In this document: positions 23,798 to 32,601 of the stretch, piece after piece
How positions within the stretch are numbered: the first letter of the stretch is position 1
Layout of the letters: each line of letters begins with the position of its first letter
Assembly: GCF_008973715.1 (NCBI RefSeq)
Contig: NZ_WBOL01000001.1
Location: forward strand, 186,001 to 250,000
Length of the DNA stretch: 64,000 bases
Direction: 5' to 3'
DNA from: Nitrincola schmidtii
Lineage (GTDB): Bacteria; Pseudomonadota; Gammaproteobacteria; Pseudomonadales; Balneatricaceae
Program-made: the position numbers and the translations under genes
The notes under the pieces: generated by a model
The model's database searches: none
Told to the model about the DNA's origin: nothing
The model's input: only the letters and a program-made list of their open reading frames with translations

Positions 23798-24943
23798 TTA
23801 TGTCTCCGACACCGAAAATCCCAGTGCTTTGAAATGAGCCAACTGATGATCTGAGAGGTTTAGTTTCAGCGCGCTAAACTCACGTCGCACCGGATAAGTC
23901 TTACGCAATAGATCGAACAGACGTCTCTGCTCAACAGTGTCGCTAACCAATGTTGCTCTGAAGGCACGATCATCGTGATAAGGATCGTACAACAGTTTAA
24001 CCGGCGGCAACAAGGACGCTGTTTCGGATAGTGTCATTGACGTTACTTCCGCTTTAGGTAGCAAGTCTTCAAACCTTAACAAAGGTGATCTATCAGTAAA
24101 CGCACAATAGGCTTGATACAGCATCCAAGTACCCCGAATTTTTCCCTCTAATGAATAGCCCGCAATATGGGGTGTGGCGATACGAACATGACTAGCCAGT
24201 TGCCGGTTTACTTCGGGCTCTTTCTCCCAAACATCCAGTACTAAGGTAACGTCTGGACGATCTTCAGTAAAACTTAACAAGGCTTCATTATCAATCACCG
24301 GACCTCGACCTGCATTGATCAAGATAGCATTAGGCTTTAAAAAAGGTAGATTGTTAGCATTCAGTAGATGATGAGTCGGGTGTAGGTGCTGATGTGTCAA
24401 CGGTGTATGCAAAGTAACAATATCTGCCTGATTAAGCAGATGAGTTAAACTCATAAATTGATCGCTTATAGTTGGATCTTGATCAACACGCGGTGGATCG
24501 CATAAAAGCGTTTTAACGCCCAACGCCTGTAATCTAGCCGCTAAACGAGAACCGACATTACCCACACCGACAATACCGACTGTTTTATCAAAAATGGAAA
24601 ATGACTGTTCGTCAGCAAGGTGAAGCAACACACTCAACACATATTCAGTGACCGCGTCAGCATTGCATCCGGGTGCACTGGCGAACTGAATACCCAAATC
24701 TGCCAGCGCTGTTTCATCGACATGATCGGTGCCAATGGTTGCTGTCCCGACAAACTTGACCTGACTGCCTTGAAGTAAATCTCGGTTCACCTGTGTCACC
24801 GATCTAACTAACAACACATCCGCATCTACTAACTGATCGGCACTCATCGACCTTCCAGGTAGGCGATAAATTTGCCCTAATTGGCCAAATAATGGGTCCA
24901 GCGCCGGAATATTTTCATCTGCAACAATCTTGATAGCGCTCAA
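23798..24943 (-). CDS. pdxB: Erythronate-4-phosphate dehydrogenase PdxB
   Basis: 381 residues. It carries out the second step of the DXP-independent pyridoxal phosphate pathway of gammaproteobacteria. The N-terminus IVADENIPALDPLFG, the NAD-binding GIVGVGNVGSRLAARLQ, VTLHTPLT, NAGRGPVID, and the Glu and His of the catalytic triad (WEKEPE, TPHIAGYS) are present, with the PdxB C-terminal dimer domain. The only start that gives the canonical N-terminus is TTG at 24943, with GGAGG four bases upstream. PdxB needs an unusual cofactor recycling, and PLP is used by the TrpB encoded next door, though on the other strand. Confidence 0.93.
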   Translation of the reverse strand: MSAIKIVADENIPALDPLFGQLGQIYRLPGRSMSADQLVDADVLLVRSVTQVNRDLLQGSQVKFVGTATIGTDHVDETALADLGIQFASAPGCNADAVTEYVLSVLLHLADEQSFSIFDKTVGIVGVGNVGSRLAARLQALGVKTLLCDPPRVDQDPTISDQFMSLTHLLNQADIVTLHTPLTHQHLHPTHHLLNANNLPFLKPNAILINAGRGPVIDNEALLSFTEDRPDVTLVLDVWEKEPEVNRQLASHVRIATPHIAGYSLEGKIRGTWMLYQAYCAFTDRSPLLRFEDLLPKAEVTSMTLSETASLLPPVKLLYDPYHDDRAFRATLVSDTVEQRRLFDLLRKTYPVRREFSALKLNLSDHQLAHFKALGFSVSET

Positions 24944-25055
24944 TGGACCTCCAATGCTTTACAATAACCCTAAATTCAGGCTCAATTTTGCGCCATTATA
25001 AAACGTCCCCACGTCAGGGTCATTTTCCTTACTTATTTATTTCAGAAGAAAACCT

Positions 25056-25301
25056 GTGGTATTACGCTGGCAAAAACAAGCTGACTATTTTACTGTCAGC
25101 GTTTATCAAGATCTGGTCGGTGACTGGATTCTGACACAAAGTTGGGGCAATAGCCTTAATGATCATAGTGAGTTCAGTCATACGGTACTGTCCTCAAGTA
25201 CTGAAGCAGAAAAATATGTGACCAAACTGCGCTTAAGCTTACTCAAAAGTGGCTTTCAAGAACGTAGTGGTAACTGCACCTTACGGAGAATGTATGAGTA
25301 A
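25056..25301 (+). CDS. Small WGR-like protein upstream of trpB
   Basis: 81 residues from a [24 protein letters not shown] followed by [18 protein letters not shown] resembles the WGR domain, a small nucleic-acid-associated fold. It ends with ATGTATGAGTAA, overlapping the trpB start by eight bases, so the two are translationally coupled. The function is unknown. The start is uncertain: the GTG has only AGAAGAA upstream. Confidence 0.6.
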   Translation: MVLRWQKQADYFTVSVYQDLVGDWILTQSWGNSLNDHSEFSHTVLSSSTEAEKYVTKLRLSLLKSGFQERSGNCTLRRMYE

Positions 25302-26496
25302 CTTTCAATACGCTGAAATGCCTAACGCCCAAGGTTATTTCGGAGAATATGGCGGTCAAATTATTCCACCTGAACTGCAACAGGTGATGAACGACATCGA
25401 CAAAGCATACGAAGAAATTCGCAAAACAGAAGAGTTTCAAAACGAACTGAAAACGCTGTTTGCTGATTACATCGGTCGTCCTAGTCCCATTTTTCATGCC
25501 CGCCGTTTAAGCGATAAATTAGGTGGAGCGCAAATCTATCTAAAGCGTGAAGATCTTAATCATACTGGCGCTCACAAAATCAACCACTGTTTAGGTGAAG
25601 CATTACTGGCGAAGTACATGGGTAAAACCAAAGTGATCGCCGAAACCGGAGCCGGTCAACATGGCGTCGCCTTAGCAACTGCCTGTGCCCTTGTCGGCAT
25701 TCCTTGCGAAATTCACATGGGTCAGGTGGATATTGAAAAAGAACACCCGAACGTCGTCAAAATGAAGATCTTAGGCTGCGACTTGATTCCGGTAACACGC
25801 GGAACCGCTACGTTAAAAGACGCAGTCGACAGTGCTTTTGAAGAATACCTTAAAGACCCGCAAAATTTTATCTATGCCATAGGCTCTGTGGTCGGCCCTC
25901 ACCCTTTCCCCAAAATGGTTCGTGATTTTCAATCGATTATTGGAATGGAAGCGCGTGAGCAGTTCCTCAGCCGTCATGGGAAACTGCCCGACTACCTAAC
26001 GGCCTGTGTCGGTGGCGGTTGTAATGCTATCGGCCTGTTTACCGCCTTTTTAAATGACGAAAATGTCAAGATGGTTGGCGTGGAACCCGCTGGAAAAGGG
26101 CTTGATACCGACCAACATTCCGCCACCTTGACACTTGGAAAGCCCGGACAGATTCATGGCATGAAGTGTTATGTTTTGGAAAACGAAGATGGTGAACCCA
26201 TGGCAGTTCATTCCATTGCATCAGGTCTAGACTATCCAGGTGTAGGACCACAGCACTCCTATTTGAAAGATCTTGGGCGTGTTCAATACGAAAGCGCAAC
26301 CGATCAAGAGTGCTTAGATGCGTTTATCACCCTATCTCGCGTCGAAGGAGTTATTCCAGCATTGGAAAGTTCGCACGCTGTTGCTTGGGCCATTAGAACA
26401 GCACCCACCTTGAACCCTGACCAGACGATTCTTGTCAATATTTCTGGAAGAGGTGATAAGGATGCTGACTATGTTGCAAATCTCTTAGGATTGTAA
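25294..26496 (+). CDS. trpB: Tryptophan synthase beta chain, stand-alone copy
   Basis: 400 residues. TrpB joins indole and serine using [18 protein letters not shown] carries the PLP lysine, [10 protein letters not shown] the catalytic Glu, GGGCNAIG the phosphate-binding loop, and the C-terminus has SGRGDKD. Several blocks deviate from standard TrpB, for example [20 protein letters not shown]. No trpA, trpC or trpF is near, so it may be a second, specialised copy that salvages indole. ATG 25294 has GGAG six bases upstream. Confidence 0.88.
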   Translation: MSNFQYAEMPNAQGYFGEYGGQIIPPELQQVMNDIDKAYEEIRKTEEFQNELKTLFADYIGRPSPIFHARRLSDKLGGAQIYLKREDLNHTGAHKINHCLGEALLAKYMGKTKVIAETGAGQHGVALATACALVGIPCEIHMGQVDIEKEHPNVVKMKILGCDLIPVTRGTATLKDAVDSAFEEYLKDPQNFIYAIGSVVGPHPFPKMVRDFQSIIGMEAREQFLSRHGKLPDYLTACVGGGCNAIGLFTAFLNDENVKMVGVEPAGKGLDTDQHSATLTLGKPGQIHGMKCYVLENEDGEPMAVHSIASGLDYPGVGPQHSYLKDLGRVQYESATDQECLDAFITLSRVEGVIPALESSHAVAWAIRTAPTLNPDQTILVNISGRGDKDADYVANLLGL

Positions 26497-26580
26497 CCTC
26501 TTAGCAATACCTCTCCTCAGTGCGGTGCGACACAGGGTCGCATCGCCTATTTAAATAGGTAACAGTAAACTGGCCTCGCT

Positions 26581-27087
26581 ATGACAGATGAACAGGTGCC
26601 AACACAAAATAACACGCGTAAACCTAACGTGAACAAACCGTGGTTGTTAATTGGGCTAACCGCGCTAGGCTTAATCGCATTACTGTTAGGAAGAGACGTG
26701 CTTGAAGAGATGCAACAGGCAGACAGTATCAGGATTCCCCCTCTACCCTGTGATCTGCATACCGGCGCTTGCATCGCTTCACGAGGCAATCAACAACTCC
26801 AATTACGCATCACGCCGGGGCCATTAGAGTCATTAAAACCGCTGGATGTGGAAGTTCGTCTACAACATTTAGATGCACGCCAAGTGATGCTCGATCTTCA
26901 GGGTCTCGACATGTATATGGGACTTAACCAAATACATTTAACCCAAGATGAAACGCGACCTGATATTTGGCGTGGAACAACAGAGCTTGCTGTCTGCACA
27001 ACAGGTGAAATGACTTGGCAAGCCAGTGTCTATGTTGATACTCCCGAACACTTGTATTCAACCGCGTTTAATTTTGATGCACGTTAA
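26581..27087 (+). CDS. Hypothetical membrane-anchored protein
   Basis: 168 residues. A short cytoplasmic N-terminus is followed by one helix at about residues 20-38 (WLLIGLTALGLIALLLG) and a periplasmic domain of about 125 residues containing CDLHTGACIASRGNQQLQL, with two cysteines that could pair. The rest looks like a beta-sandwich (LDVEVRLQHLDARQVMLDLQG). It resembles small proteins found near SCO1/copper genes, but I do not recognise a named family. It follows trpB by 84 bases. Confidence 0.7.
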   Translation: MTDEQVPTQNNTRKPNVNKPWLLIGLTALGLIALLLGRDVLEEMQQADSIRIPPLPCDLHTGACIASRGNQQLQLRITPGPLESLKPLDVEVRLQHLDARQVMLDLQGLDMYMGLNQIHLTQDETRPDIWRGTTELAVCTTGEMTWQASVYVDTPEHLYSTAFNFDAR

Positions 27088-27246
27088 CACGGCGACTCTG
27101 CACGAATTTATTGCGCTACATTAAATTGTTGCTCAGTATTAAAAGCGCCTCGCAAAAATCATTTCGTAACGTACTCTAGCGTACAGAAAGTCCAAACACT
27201 TTTTGTCACACTGCAGGTATCAACGATTTATTACCGAGGTACCATC

Positions 27247-27552
27247 ATGAAATCTAAAAACGTCACATCTCCATTATCTGCCGAATTCGAAAATATTTTT
27301 CAGGACGTTGAATCCCTGCTTAAAGAAGCAGACAGTCTGGGTGGAAAAGAATTCAAAGATGTTAAAGAAAAGTTAATGGCACGACTCACCTCTGCTAAAG
27401 AAGAAATAAGCCAAAAAAGTGAAGACTTTACCGATAAAGTGCACGAAACGAGTACTGACATCTCAGAAAAAATCAGTGATGAGCCTTGGAAGGCTATTGG
27501 TACAGCAGCGCTTGCGGGCTTGTTGATCGGCTACCTATTTGCACGCAGATGA
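27247..27552 (+). CDS. DUF883 (ElaB/YqjD/YgaM) family membrane protein
   Basis: 101 residues. A long amphipathic helical region (residues 10-78) is followed by a C-terminal membrane helix WKAIGTAALAGLLIGYLFARR, the mark of the family. Such proteins sit in the inner membrane by their C-terminus and have been linked to ribosomes in stationary phase in E. coli. It starts a three-gene set in which each stop overlaps the next ATG. Confidence 0.88.
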   Translation: MKSKNVTSPLSAEFENIFQDVESLLKEADSLGGKEFKDVKEKLMARLTSAKEEISQKSEDFTDKVHETSTDISEKISDEPWKAIGTAALAGLLIGYLFARR

Positions 27553-27932
27553 ATGCCGATCAATCCAAAAACAACACAGGGTCAACGGTTAGCGCACTCC
27601 TTGCACAGGGATCGCTTTACACTCAGCTGGCATGGGTTGAATTTACCATCGAAAAACATCGGCTAATGCACATGCTGATATTATTGATGGTGGGTGCTTC
27701 CTTGCTCACCAGCCTGATAGTTTCATTAACGGTCTTGGTGATAATGACCAGTTGGTTTACACACTATCGAATGCCGGTACTGGTCTTGATAGGTGTTTTC
27801 TACAGTGTCAGCTTTATCAGTCTTTTATTAGGGTTTAACGCCTTATCTCGAAAAGCTACCCAAGCATTTTCTGATACACGCGAAGAACTGGCAGAAGACC
27901 TGGATCTGATTCGTAGAAGGTTTGATCAATGA
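27549..27932 (+). CDS. YqjE-like (phage holin family) membrane protein
   Basis: 127 residues. Two helices (about 42-68 and 77-100) are separated by a short loop, as in E. coli YqjE. The ATG at 27549 overlaps the TGA of the DUF883 gene. An alternative in-frame start 21 codons upstream lies within the DUF883 gene and is not needed. The function is unknown; it is conserved as the middle gene of the yqjD-yqjE-yqjK arrangement. Confidence 0.8.
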   Translation: MNADQSKNNTGSTVSALLAQGSLYTQLAWVEFTIEKHRLMHMLILLMVGASLLTSLIVSLTVLVIMTSWFTHYRMPVLVLIGVFYSVSFISLLLGFNALSRKATQAFSDTREELAEDLDLIRRRFDQ

Positions 27933-28147
27933 CAGCACCCTCGAATTTGGACGAGCAACGCCGTGAACTGCGGCAAAAAATGCAACACCAACGAGTAGAG
28001 TTGAAAAGTATATTCAACCTCACGCCACCTAGCGATGGCGACGCCTTTCCTCGCAGCATGACCTTGCGATTGCTCACAGGTCAATCAACATGGCTGGTGA
28101 TCATTTTAATGAAACTCCTTCCCTTACTGTTAAAGCTTCGCAAGTAA
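27929..28147 (+). CDS. Small YqjK-like protein
   Basis: 72 residues. The basic, glutamine-rich N-terminal helix (DEQRRELRQKMQHQRVEL) and C-terminal hydrophobic stretch (STWLVIILMKLLPLLLKL) fit the third member of the yqjDEK group. It overlaps the preceding gene by four bases (ATGA). About 190 bases without a recognisable gene follow. Confidence 0.65.
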   Translation: MTAPSNLDEQRRELRQKMQHQRVELKSIFNLTPPSDGDAFPRSMTLRLLTGQSTWLVIILMKLLPLLLKLRK

Positions 28148-28336
28148 GAAGACCGAAGAACATTTCCACCTCTTTCCAACTGAACCTTTTCTCCAAGACG
28201 ACTCTCTATAAACGTGCGACACTATGCCGCATCGTCATCCGACAATGTCGAGAGTAGACTTCATCACACTAACACCTGAGCAACTCGCTAAACGACCCTA
28301 GCGATCTGTTTAGGTTAATTAAAAAAAGGTTATTGA

Positions 28337-28927
28337 ATGAAAGCGATACGTTATCTGATAGGTCTAAGTTTTGTGCTGGTCATTGCTGTATTAATCTATA
28401 TTCAACAGCAACCTAAACCCGCGGAACAGCGCATATTAGGTGGCAGCATTGGTGGAGATTTTACGCTAATGTCGATGGATGGCCCCGTTTCCTTATCAGA
28501 CTTTCATGGGCAACCGGTTGTGTTGTACATCGGCTATACCTACTGCCCAGATATTTGCCCCATGGCATTAGCCGTGCTGGGTCAAGCGATACGCAATCTT
28601 CCTGAAGAAAAAAGCGAGCAAATTCAAGGACTGTTTGTCAGTGTTGACCCCGAACGAGATACCCTAGAACACCTAGCCAGCTACTCTGCGTTCTTTTCTC
28701 CACAAATCATTGGTTTAACCGGTGATAGAGCAGACATTGATAAAGTGGTACAGCAATACGGTGCTTTTTATCGTCGCGTCGAAATGCGTGATTCGGCAAT
28801 GGAGTATGCTATAGATCACTCATCACGCCTCTACTTGATTGATCGAGAAGGAAACCTTGCCGCCATGGTTTCGCACAGCACGTCACCCGATCAACTGATG
28901 AACCATCTAAAAGAATTGTTAAATTAA
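28337..28927 (+). CDS. SCO1/SenC family copper chaperone
   Basis: 196 residues, anchored by an N-terminal helix (residues 5-24) with a thioredoxin-like domain in the periplasm. The copper motif is CPDICP in YTYCPDICPMAL, and the third ligand is His in YAIDHSSRLYLI. SCO proteins load the CuA centre of cytochrome c oxidase. The PCuAC gene follows 31 bases later, the usual partner in copper delivery. No cox genes are in this window. Confidence 0.9.
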   Translation: MKAIRYLIGLSFVLVIAVLIYIQQQPKPAEQRILGGSIGGDFTLMSMDGPVSLSDFHGQPVVLYIGYTYCPDICPMALAVLGQAIRNLPEEKSEQIQGLFVSVDPERDTLEHLASYSAFFSPQIIGLTGDRADIDKVVQQYGAFYRRVEMRDSAMEYAIDHSSRLYLIDREGNLAAMVSHSTSPDQLMNHLKELLN

Positions 28928-28958
28928 CACTGTAGATCTCAATCAAGGAGTCACTCAG

Positions 28959-29408
28959 ATGCGTAAACTTTTACTTGCCAGCTCCCTCGTGTTTTCATCT
29001 TTAGCCTTTGCGAATGATGCTATCACTATTGAAGAACCTTTTGCTCGTGCAGTACCTCCAGGTCAACCCAATAGCGCAGCCTTTATGAGTTTGCACAATT
29101 CTAGTGACGCTGATGTTCGCATAATTTCAGCAACGTCTAACGTATCTAACGTCACCGAACTACATACCCATACCGATGTTGATGGGGTCATGCAGATGCG
29201 TCAAATTGATGCCATCGACATTCCAGCGGGAGGCACCACTGAACTAAAACCCGGTGGTCTTCACGTGATGCTGATTGGATTGAATCAAAACCTAGCTGAA
29301 GGTGATAGTGTTGAGGTGACCCTGAACTTTGAAGATGGCACAGAGCGTCTACTAGAGGTTCCTGTAAAACACGTGATGCCAATGATGAATCATCAACACA
29401 AGCATTAA
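28959..29408 (+). CDS. PCuAC periplasmic copper chaperone
   Basis: 149 residues with a clear Sec signal (MRKLLLASSLVFSSLAFA, cleavage before NDA). The copper-binding layout H-M...H-x-M is seen in THTDVDGVMQMRQI and LKPGGLHVMLIGL. The C-terminal MPMMNHQHKH adds more possible ligands. It likely hands Cu(I) to SCO1 or to CuA. A good AAGGAG site precedes the ATG. Confidence 0.9.
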   Translation: MRKLLLASSLVFSSLAFANDAITIEEPFARAVPPGQPNSAAFMSLHNSSDADVRIISATSNVSNVTELHTHTDVDGVMQMRQIDAIDIPAGGTTELKPGGLHVMLIGLNQNLAEGDSVEVTLNFEDGTERLLEVPVKHVMPMMNHQHKH

Positions 29409-29433
29409 TCGTTACACAATACTTTTTTAATTG

Positions 29434-29469
29434 ACAGCCACGAAGATCAACATCGACGTGGCTGTTTTA
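29434..29469. terminator. Bidirectional terminator between PCuAC and epmC
   Basis: ACAGCCACG pairs with CGTGGCTGT around a 14-base loop. TTTTATT follows on the plus strand and an A/T-rich run on the other side. The genes on both sides converge here. Confidence 0.8.
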
Positions 29470-29492
29470 TTACCGCAATGCTTTTGACCGAT

Positions 29493-30032
29493 CTAAATAC
29501 TTTCTCTATTAAAACGACTGAAATCCAGCTGATGCGGTGTTTGATAAAAATCGCATAAGGCTGCACGTAACCGAGCAGTTCGTGTTGGTAACCCTTGTTC
29601 AATATAGCGACCCACTTGCTGATGAACAGCACGCTTAAAAGCGGTGTTATCGGTTGGCTCTCCATTCAAGTTATCGCTGCTCACGCGAAATCTAAAACCT
29701 GCCGCATCAGCTAACATCCATTCAGTGGCTTGTGGCTTCACTTCAACACGCTCAAATTCAGCTTGTTCCATAGCAGTTCGTCCATCGGGTCTATACCAAT
29801 AGCCAAAGTCCTCCAATAAACGACGCTCCGCACCCGCTATCAACCAATGGGAAATTTCATGCAGTGCACTGCTGTAAAAGCCATGGGCAAAGAAAATCGC
29901 ATGATATAGACGTTGTTGATCGGACGGTAAATAGATGGGCTCGTCATCACCTTTCACTAGGCGAGTATTAAATTCTTCAAAAAAACATTGATCAAACAAT
30001 GCGATCAGATCTTCATAACGGTGTTGCTGCAT
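29493..30032 (-). CDS. epmC: Elongation factor P hydroxylase EpmC
   Basis: 179 residues. EpmC (YfcM) hydroxylates the beta-lysylated lysine of EF-P. The metal-site motif ALHEISHWLIAG, then YWYRPDGRTAMEQAEFERVEVKPQA, are diagnostic. Its start overlaps the TGA of the upstream lipoprotein gene. No efp, epmA or epmB gene is in view. Confidence 0.92.
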   Translation of the reverse strand: MQQHRYEDLIALFDQCFFEEFNTRLVKGDDEPIYLPSDQQRLYHAIFFAHGFYSSALHEISHWLIAGAERRLLEDFGYWYRPDGRTAMEQAEFERVEVKPQATEWMLADAAGFRFRVSSDNLNGEPTDNTAFKRAVHQQVGRYIEQGLPTRTARLRAALCDFYQTPHQLDFSRFNRESI

Positions 30033-30787
30033 CAGTTTAGCACCTGCCAGGCATCTTCATTTAACCACCAACTTCTACCCGTACGGCGATCAATTCTAAC
30101 AGCGACATAGCCTTTTCTATCCTGATCTGCCCTTTGTACTTGAACTTCATAGCTGGAGGCTTGCAAGTTTTCGTTATCTCTTAATCGGGTCCAGTCATTA
30201 TTATTTGCCAACCAGGTTTCTCCGGTTTGGGCATGATAACGAATTAAGATCCAACCACGCTGTGTATAGGCAGTGGCCATTCTAAATGGCCCTGTTGCTT
30301 CACCTACTTGCGGCGACTGCATGCTCATCGCAGACAATAACTGCGCCACTGCTTGATCTATGTCTTGAACCACCTGCTCTAAAGAGCTATTGGCTAAATC
30401 TTCTTCAAAACCAGCCACCGTTGGCTGACTAGAAGAACCGAGCGAGCCACCTTGCAGCGCTTGCAACTGAGTTGCATTCATTTGCCCCTGCTCTAAAACT
30501 TGCTGTGACAAAGAACGTATTTGAATTACCTGCTCTTGCACCAGCGTAAGACGACCATTTAACTGATCTAATTGCGCTTGCAAGCTATTCGACATATCCC
30601 CTTGTGTGACTTGAAATGGCTGAATGGGCTCATCTCCCAACTGAGCGGCAATCTCGGCACGCCCTTCACTGCTGTGCGGGTCATCATTCACTCGCTCTGC
30701 ACCATTGCCACTAGGCTGTACATTTGCGTCATTGCATCCTGCCAAAAACAGCAGAGCTAAGAGCAATACTGAACCGTTTTTAAACAT
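30032..30787 (-). CDS. Hypothetical lipoprotein with two C-terminal repeats
   Basis: 251 residues. The signal MFKNGSVLLLALLFLAGC ends in a lipobox, so the protein is lipidated at Cys18. A coiled-coil-like Gln-rich region (about 80-125) is followed by two copies of a short motif: GWILIRYHAQTGETWLANNNDW and GYVAVRIDRRTGRSWWLNEDAW (G-[YW]-x2-[IV]-R-x3-TG-x-[ST]-W). The second N-terminal Met is the real start, since the first 15 residues would spoil the signal. Translationally coupled to epmC. Function unknown. Confidence 0.78.
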   Translation of the reverse strand: MFKNGSVLLLALLFLAGCNDANVQPSGNGAERVNDDPHSSEGRAEIAAQLGDEPIQPFQVTQGDMSNSLQAQLDQLNGRLTLVQEQVIQIRSLSQQVLEQGQMNATQLQALQGGSLGSSSQPTVAGFEEDLANSSLEQVVQDIDQAVAQLLSAMSMQSPQVGEATGPFRMATAYTQRGWILIRYHAQTGETWLANNNDWTRLRDNENLQASSYEVQVQRADQDRKGYVAVRIDRRTGRSWWLNEDAWQVLN

Positions 30788-30928
30788 CCTAGACCCCTTA
30801 AATAATTGAAAAAACATAACGCATATAACCAAAAAGAACTAAAAATTAATATTTTATTCTTTTAAACTCATTTTAAAAAATGATACCTTGCTCACACTTG
30901 AACAATCCACTAGATGGCTGGAAGCATA

Positions 30929-31270
30929 ATGATTCGCAGTATATTACCTCACAAACACACTCTACATAAGTTGTTGCTGGTGACCTTTTTTGCTGGCGCA
31001 ACGTCTTTTGTTCACGCAGAAGAGATCTCTTCAGCTCAAGTGAAGCTGATTGCTGGAACCTGTGCCAACTGTCATGGAACCGATGGAAAGCTTGCAGGTG
31101 CCATTCCTGCCATTGCAGGTCGTCCTAGCACCGTTTTAGAGGCTCAGCTACTTGCCTACAAGCAAGGTTTGCAACCCAACACAACGGTGATGGATCGTAT
31201 CGCTAAAGGTTTTAGCGATGCGGAACTTTCAGCATTAGCTGATTATTTTGCAAACATAAATAAAGACTAA
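30929..31270 (+). CDS. Periplasmic cytochrome c (FccA-like subunit)
   Basis: 113 residues with a signal peptide ending VHAEE and one heme-binding motif CANCH near residue 46. MDRIAKGFSDAELSALADYF includes the distal Met ligand region. It resembles the class I cytochrome subunit of flavocytochrome c sulfide dehydrogenase. Here it is short and monoheme, and the flavoprotein gene follows 11 bases later. The ATG at 30929 has GGAAG upstream and is preferred to one 15 bases earlier. It would accept electrons from FccB. Confidence 0.82.
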   Translation: MIRSILPHKHTLHKLLLVTFFAGATSFVHAEEISSAQVKLIAGTCANCHGTDGKLAGAIPAIAGRPSTVLEAQLLAYKQGLQPNTTVMDRIAKGFSDAELSALADYFANINKD

Positions 31271-31281
31271 GGAAGCCTGTG

Positions 31282-32598
31282 ATGAGCGATCAAAAGAACC
31301 TATTTTCATCTTCACGCCGCCAGCTTTTGAAAGGTCTTGGACTTGTGTCTATCTTTCCAGCCATCTCGGCTTGCGCTGCAACGGGTACGTCTAAGGCTTC
31401 TGCCGGTCGTGTCGTTGTCATCGGTGGTGGTTTTGGTGGAGCAACCGCAGCTAAATACATCAAGCGCGGCAATCCGGCCATTGACGTCACGCTAGTAGAA
31501 CCCAATAAAACCTTTTACACCTGCCCATTTTCAAACCTAGTGTTAGCAGGCGAGCGCCAGCTTGATTCTATCGGTCATAACTACGATGAACTGCAACAAG
31601 TGTATGGTGTGAAGGTCGTACATGCTTTGGCACAAGACATCGACCCTGTTGCCAAGCGAGTCAGCTTATCAGATGGTCAATCACTGCAGTATGACAAGCT
31701 ATTGCTATCCCCTGGCATAGATATGCGCTGGAATGCTATTGAGGGCTACGACGAAGCCGCTGCTGAATTGGCTCCACATGCGTGGAAAGCGGGTCCGCAA
31801 ACCTTAATACTAAGACAGCAACTGGAAGCGATGGAGGATGGTGATACTTTCATCATGTCCGTACCCGGAAACCCTTTCCGTTGCCCACCAGGGCCATACG
31901 AGCGTGCCAGTTTGGTGGCTCATTATCTAAAGCAGCATAAACCACGCTCGAAAATACTTATCCTGGATGGTAAAGATAACTTTTCTAAACAGGGTTTATT
32001 TACCGCTGGCTGGCAAGCTCACTATGGCGATATGATCGAATGGGTCAGCTTATCTAATGACGGTCGAGTCGTTCGCGTTGATGCCGCTAACAAAGAGGTA
32101 GAAACAGAATTCGGTACTCGCCACAAGGCGGCTGCTTTGAATATCATTCCACCGCAAAAAGCAGGATTTATCGCTGATCGCGCAGGTGTCACCGATCAAT
32201 CAGGTTGGGTTCCGGTTAATCCTGTGACGTTTGAATCGACTCAAGTTAAAGACATTTATGTTGTGGGTGATGCAACCGTAGCAGCACCTATGCCAAAATC
32301 TGGTTTTGCTGCCAATGCACAGGGTAAAGTGGCAGCCAGTGCCATTGTCGCTGCGTTTGCAGGTATTACACCGCTAGACCCCGTTTGGGCTAATACGTGT
32401 TACAGCCTAATTAACCCAGACTATGGTATCTCTGTGGCTGACGTCTATCGTGTTCAGGATAGTCAGATAATTGCGGTTGAAGGTGCAGGTGGATTAAGTG
32501 CCGCCGATGCTAGCGACAATATACGGCGTTCAGAAGCCGCCTATGCCGTTGGTTGGTATAATGCCATTTCTCAAGACACTTGGGGTACAAAACTATAA
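31282..32598 (+). CDS. fccB: Flavocytochrome c sulfide dehydrogenase, flavoprotein subunit
   Basis: 438 residues. A Tat-like signal SSSRRQLLKGLGLVS is followed by the FAD-binding RVVVIGGGFGGATAAKYI. The two redox cysteines fit TFYTCPFSNLVLAG and WANTCYSLINPDYG. VGDATVAAPMPKSGFAANAQG is the second FAD motif. It oxidises sulfide (or possibly thiols) to sulfur in the periplasm and passes electrons to the cytochrome. The operon order cytochrome-fccB-transporter-SoxYZ supports sulfur oxidation. Confidence 0.9.
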   Translation: MSDQKNLFSSSRRQLLKGLGLVSIFPAISACAATGTSKASAGRVVVIGGGFGGATAAKYIKRGNPAIDVTLVEPNKTFYTCPFSNLVLAGERQLDSIGHNYDELQQVYGVKVVHALAQDIDPVAKRVSLSDGQSLQYDKLLLSPGIDMRWNAIEGYDEAAAELAPHAWKAGPQTLILRQQLEAMEDGDTFIMSVPGNPFRCPPGPYERASLVAHYLKQHKPRSKILILDGKDNFSKQGLFTAGWQAHYGDMIEWVSLSNDGRVVRVDAANKEVETEFGTRHKAAALNIIPPQKAGFIADRAGVTDQSGWVPVNPVTFESTQVKDIYVVGDATVAAPMPKSGFAANAQGKVAASAIVAAFAGITPLDPVWANTCYSLINPDYGISVADVYRVQDSQIIAVEGAGGLSAADASDNIRRSEAAYAVGWYNAISQDTWGTKL

Positions 32599-32601
32599 GC
32601 C

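Noticed and set aside
30833-30928. Sigma-54 promoter for the sulfur cluster
   Set aside because: A TTGC occurs upstream of the cytochrome gene, but the position 12 bases earlier is not GG, so the -24 element is missing.
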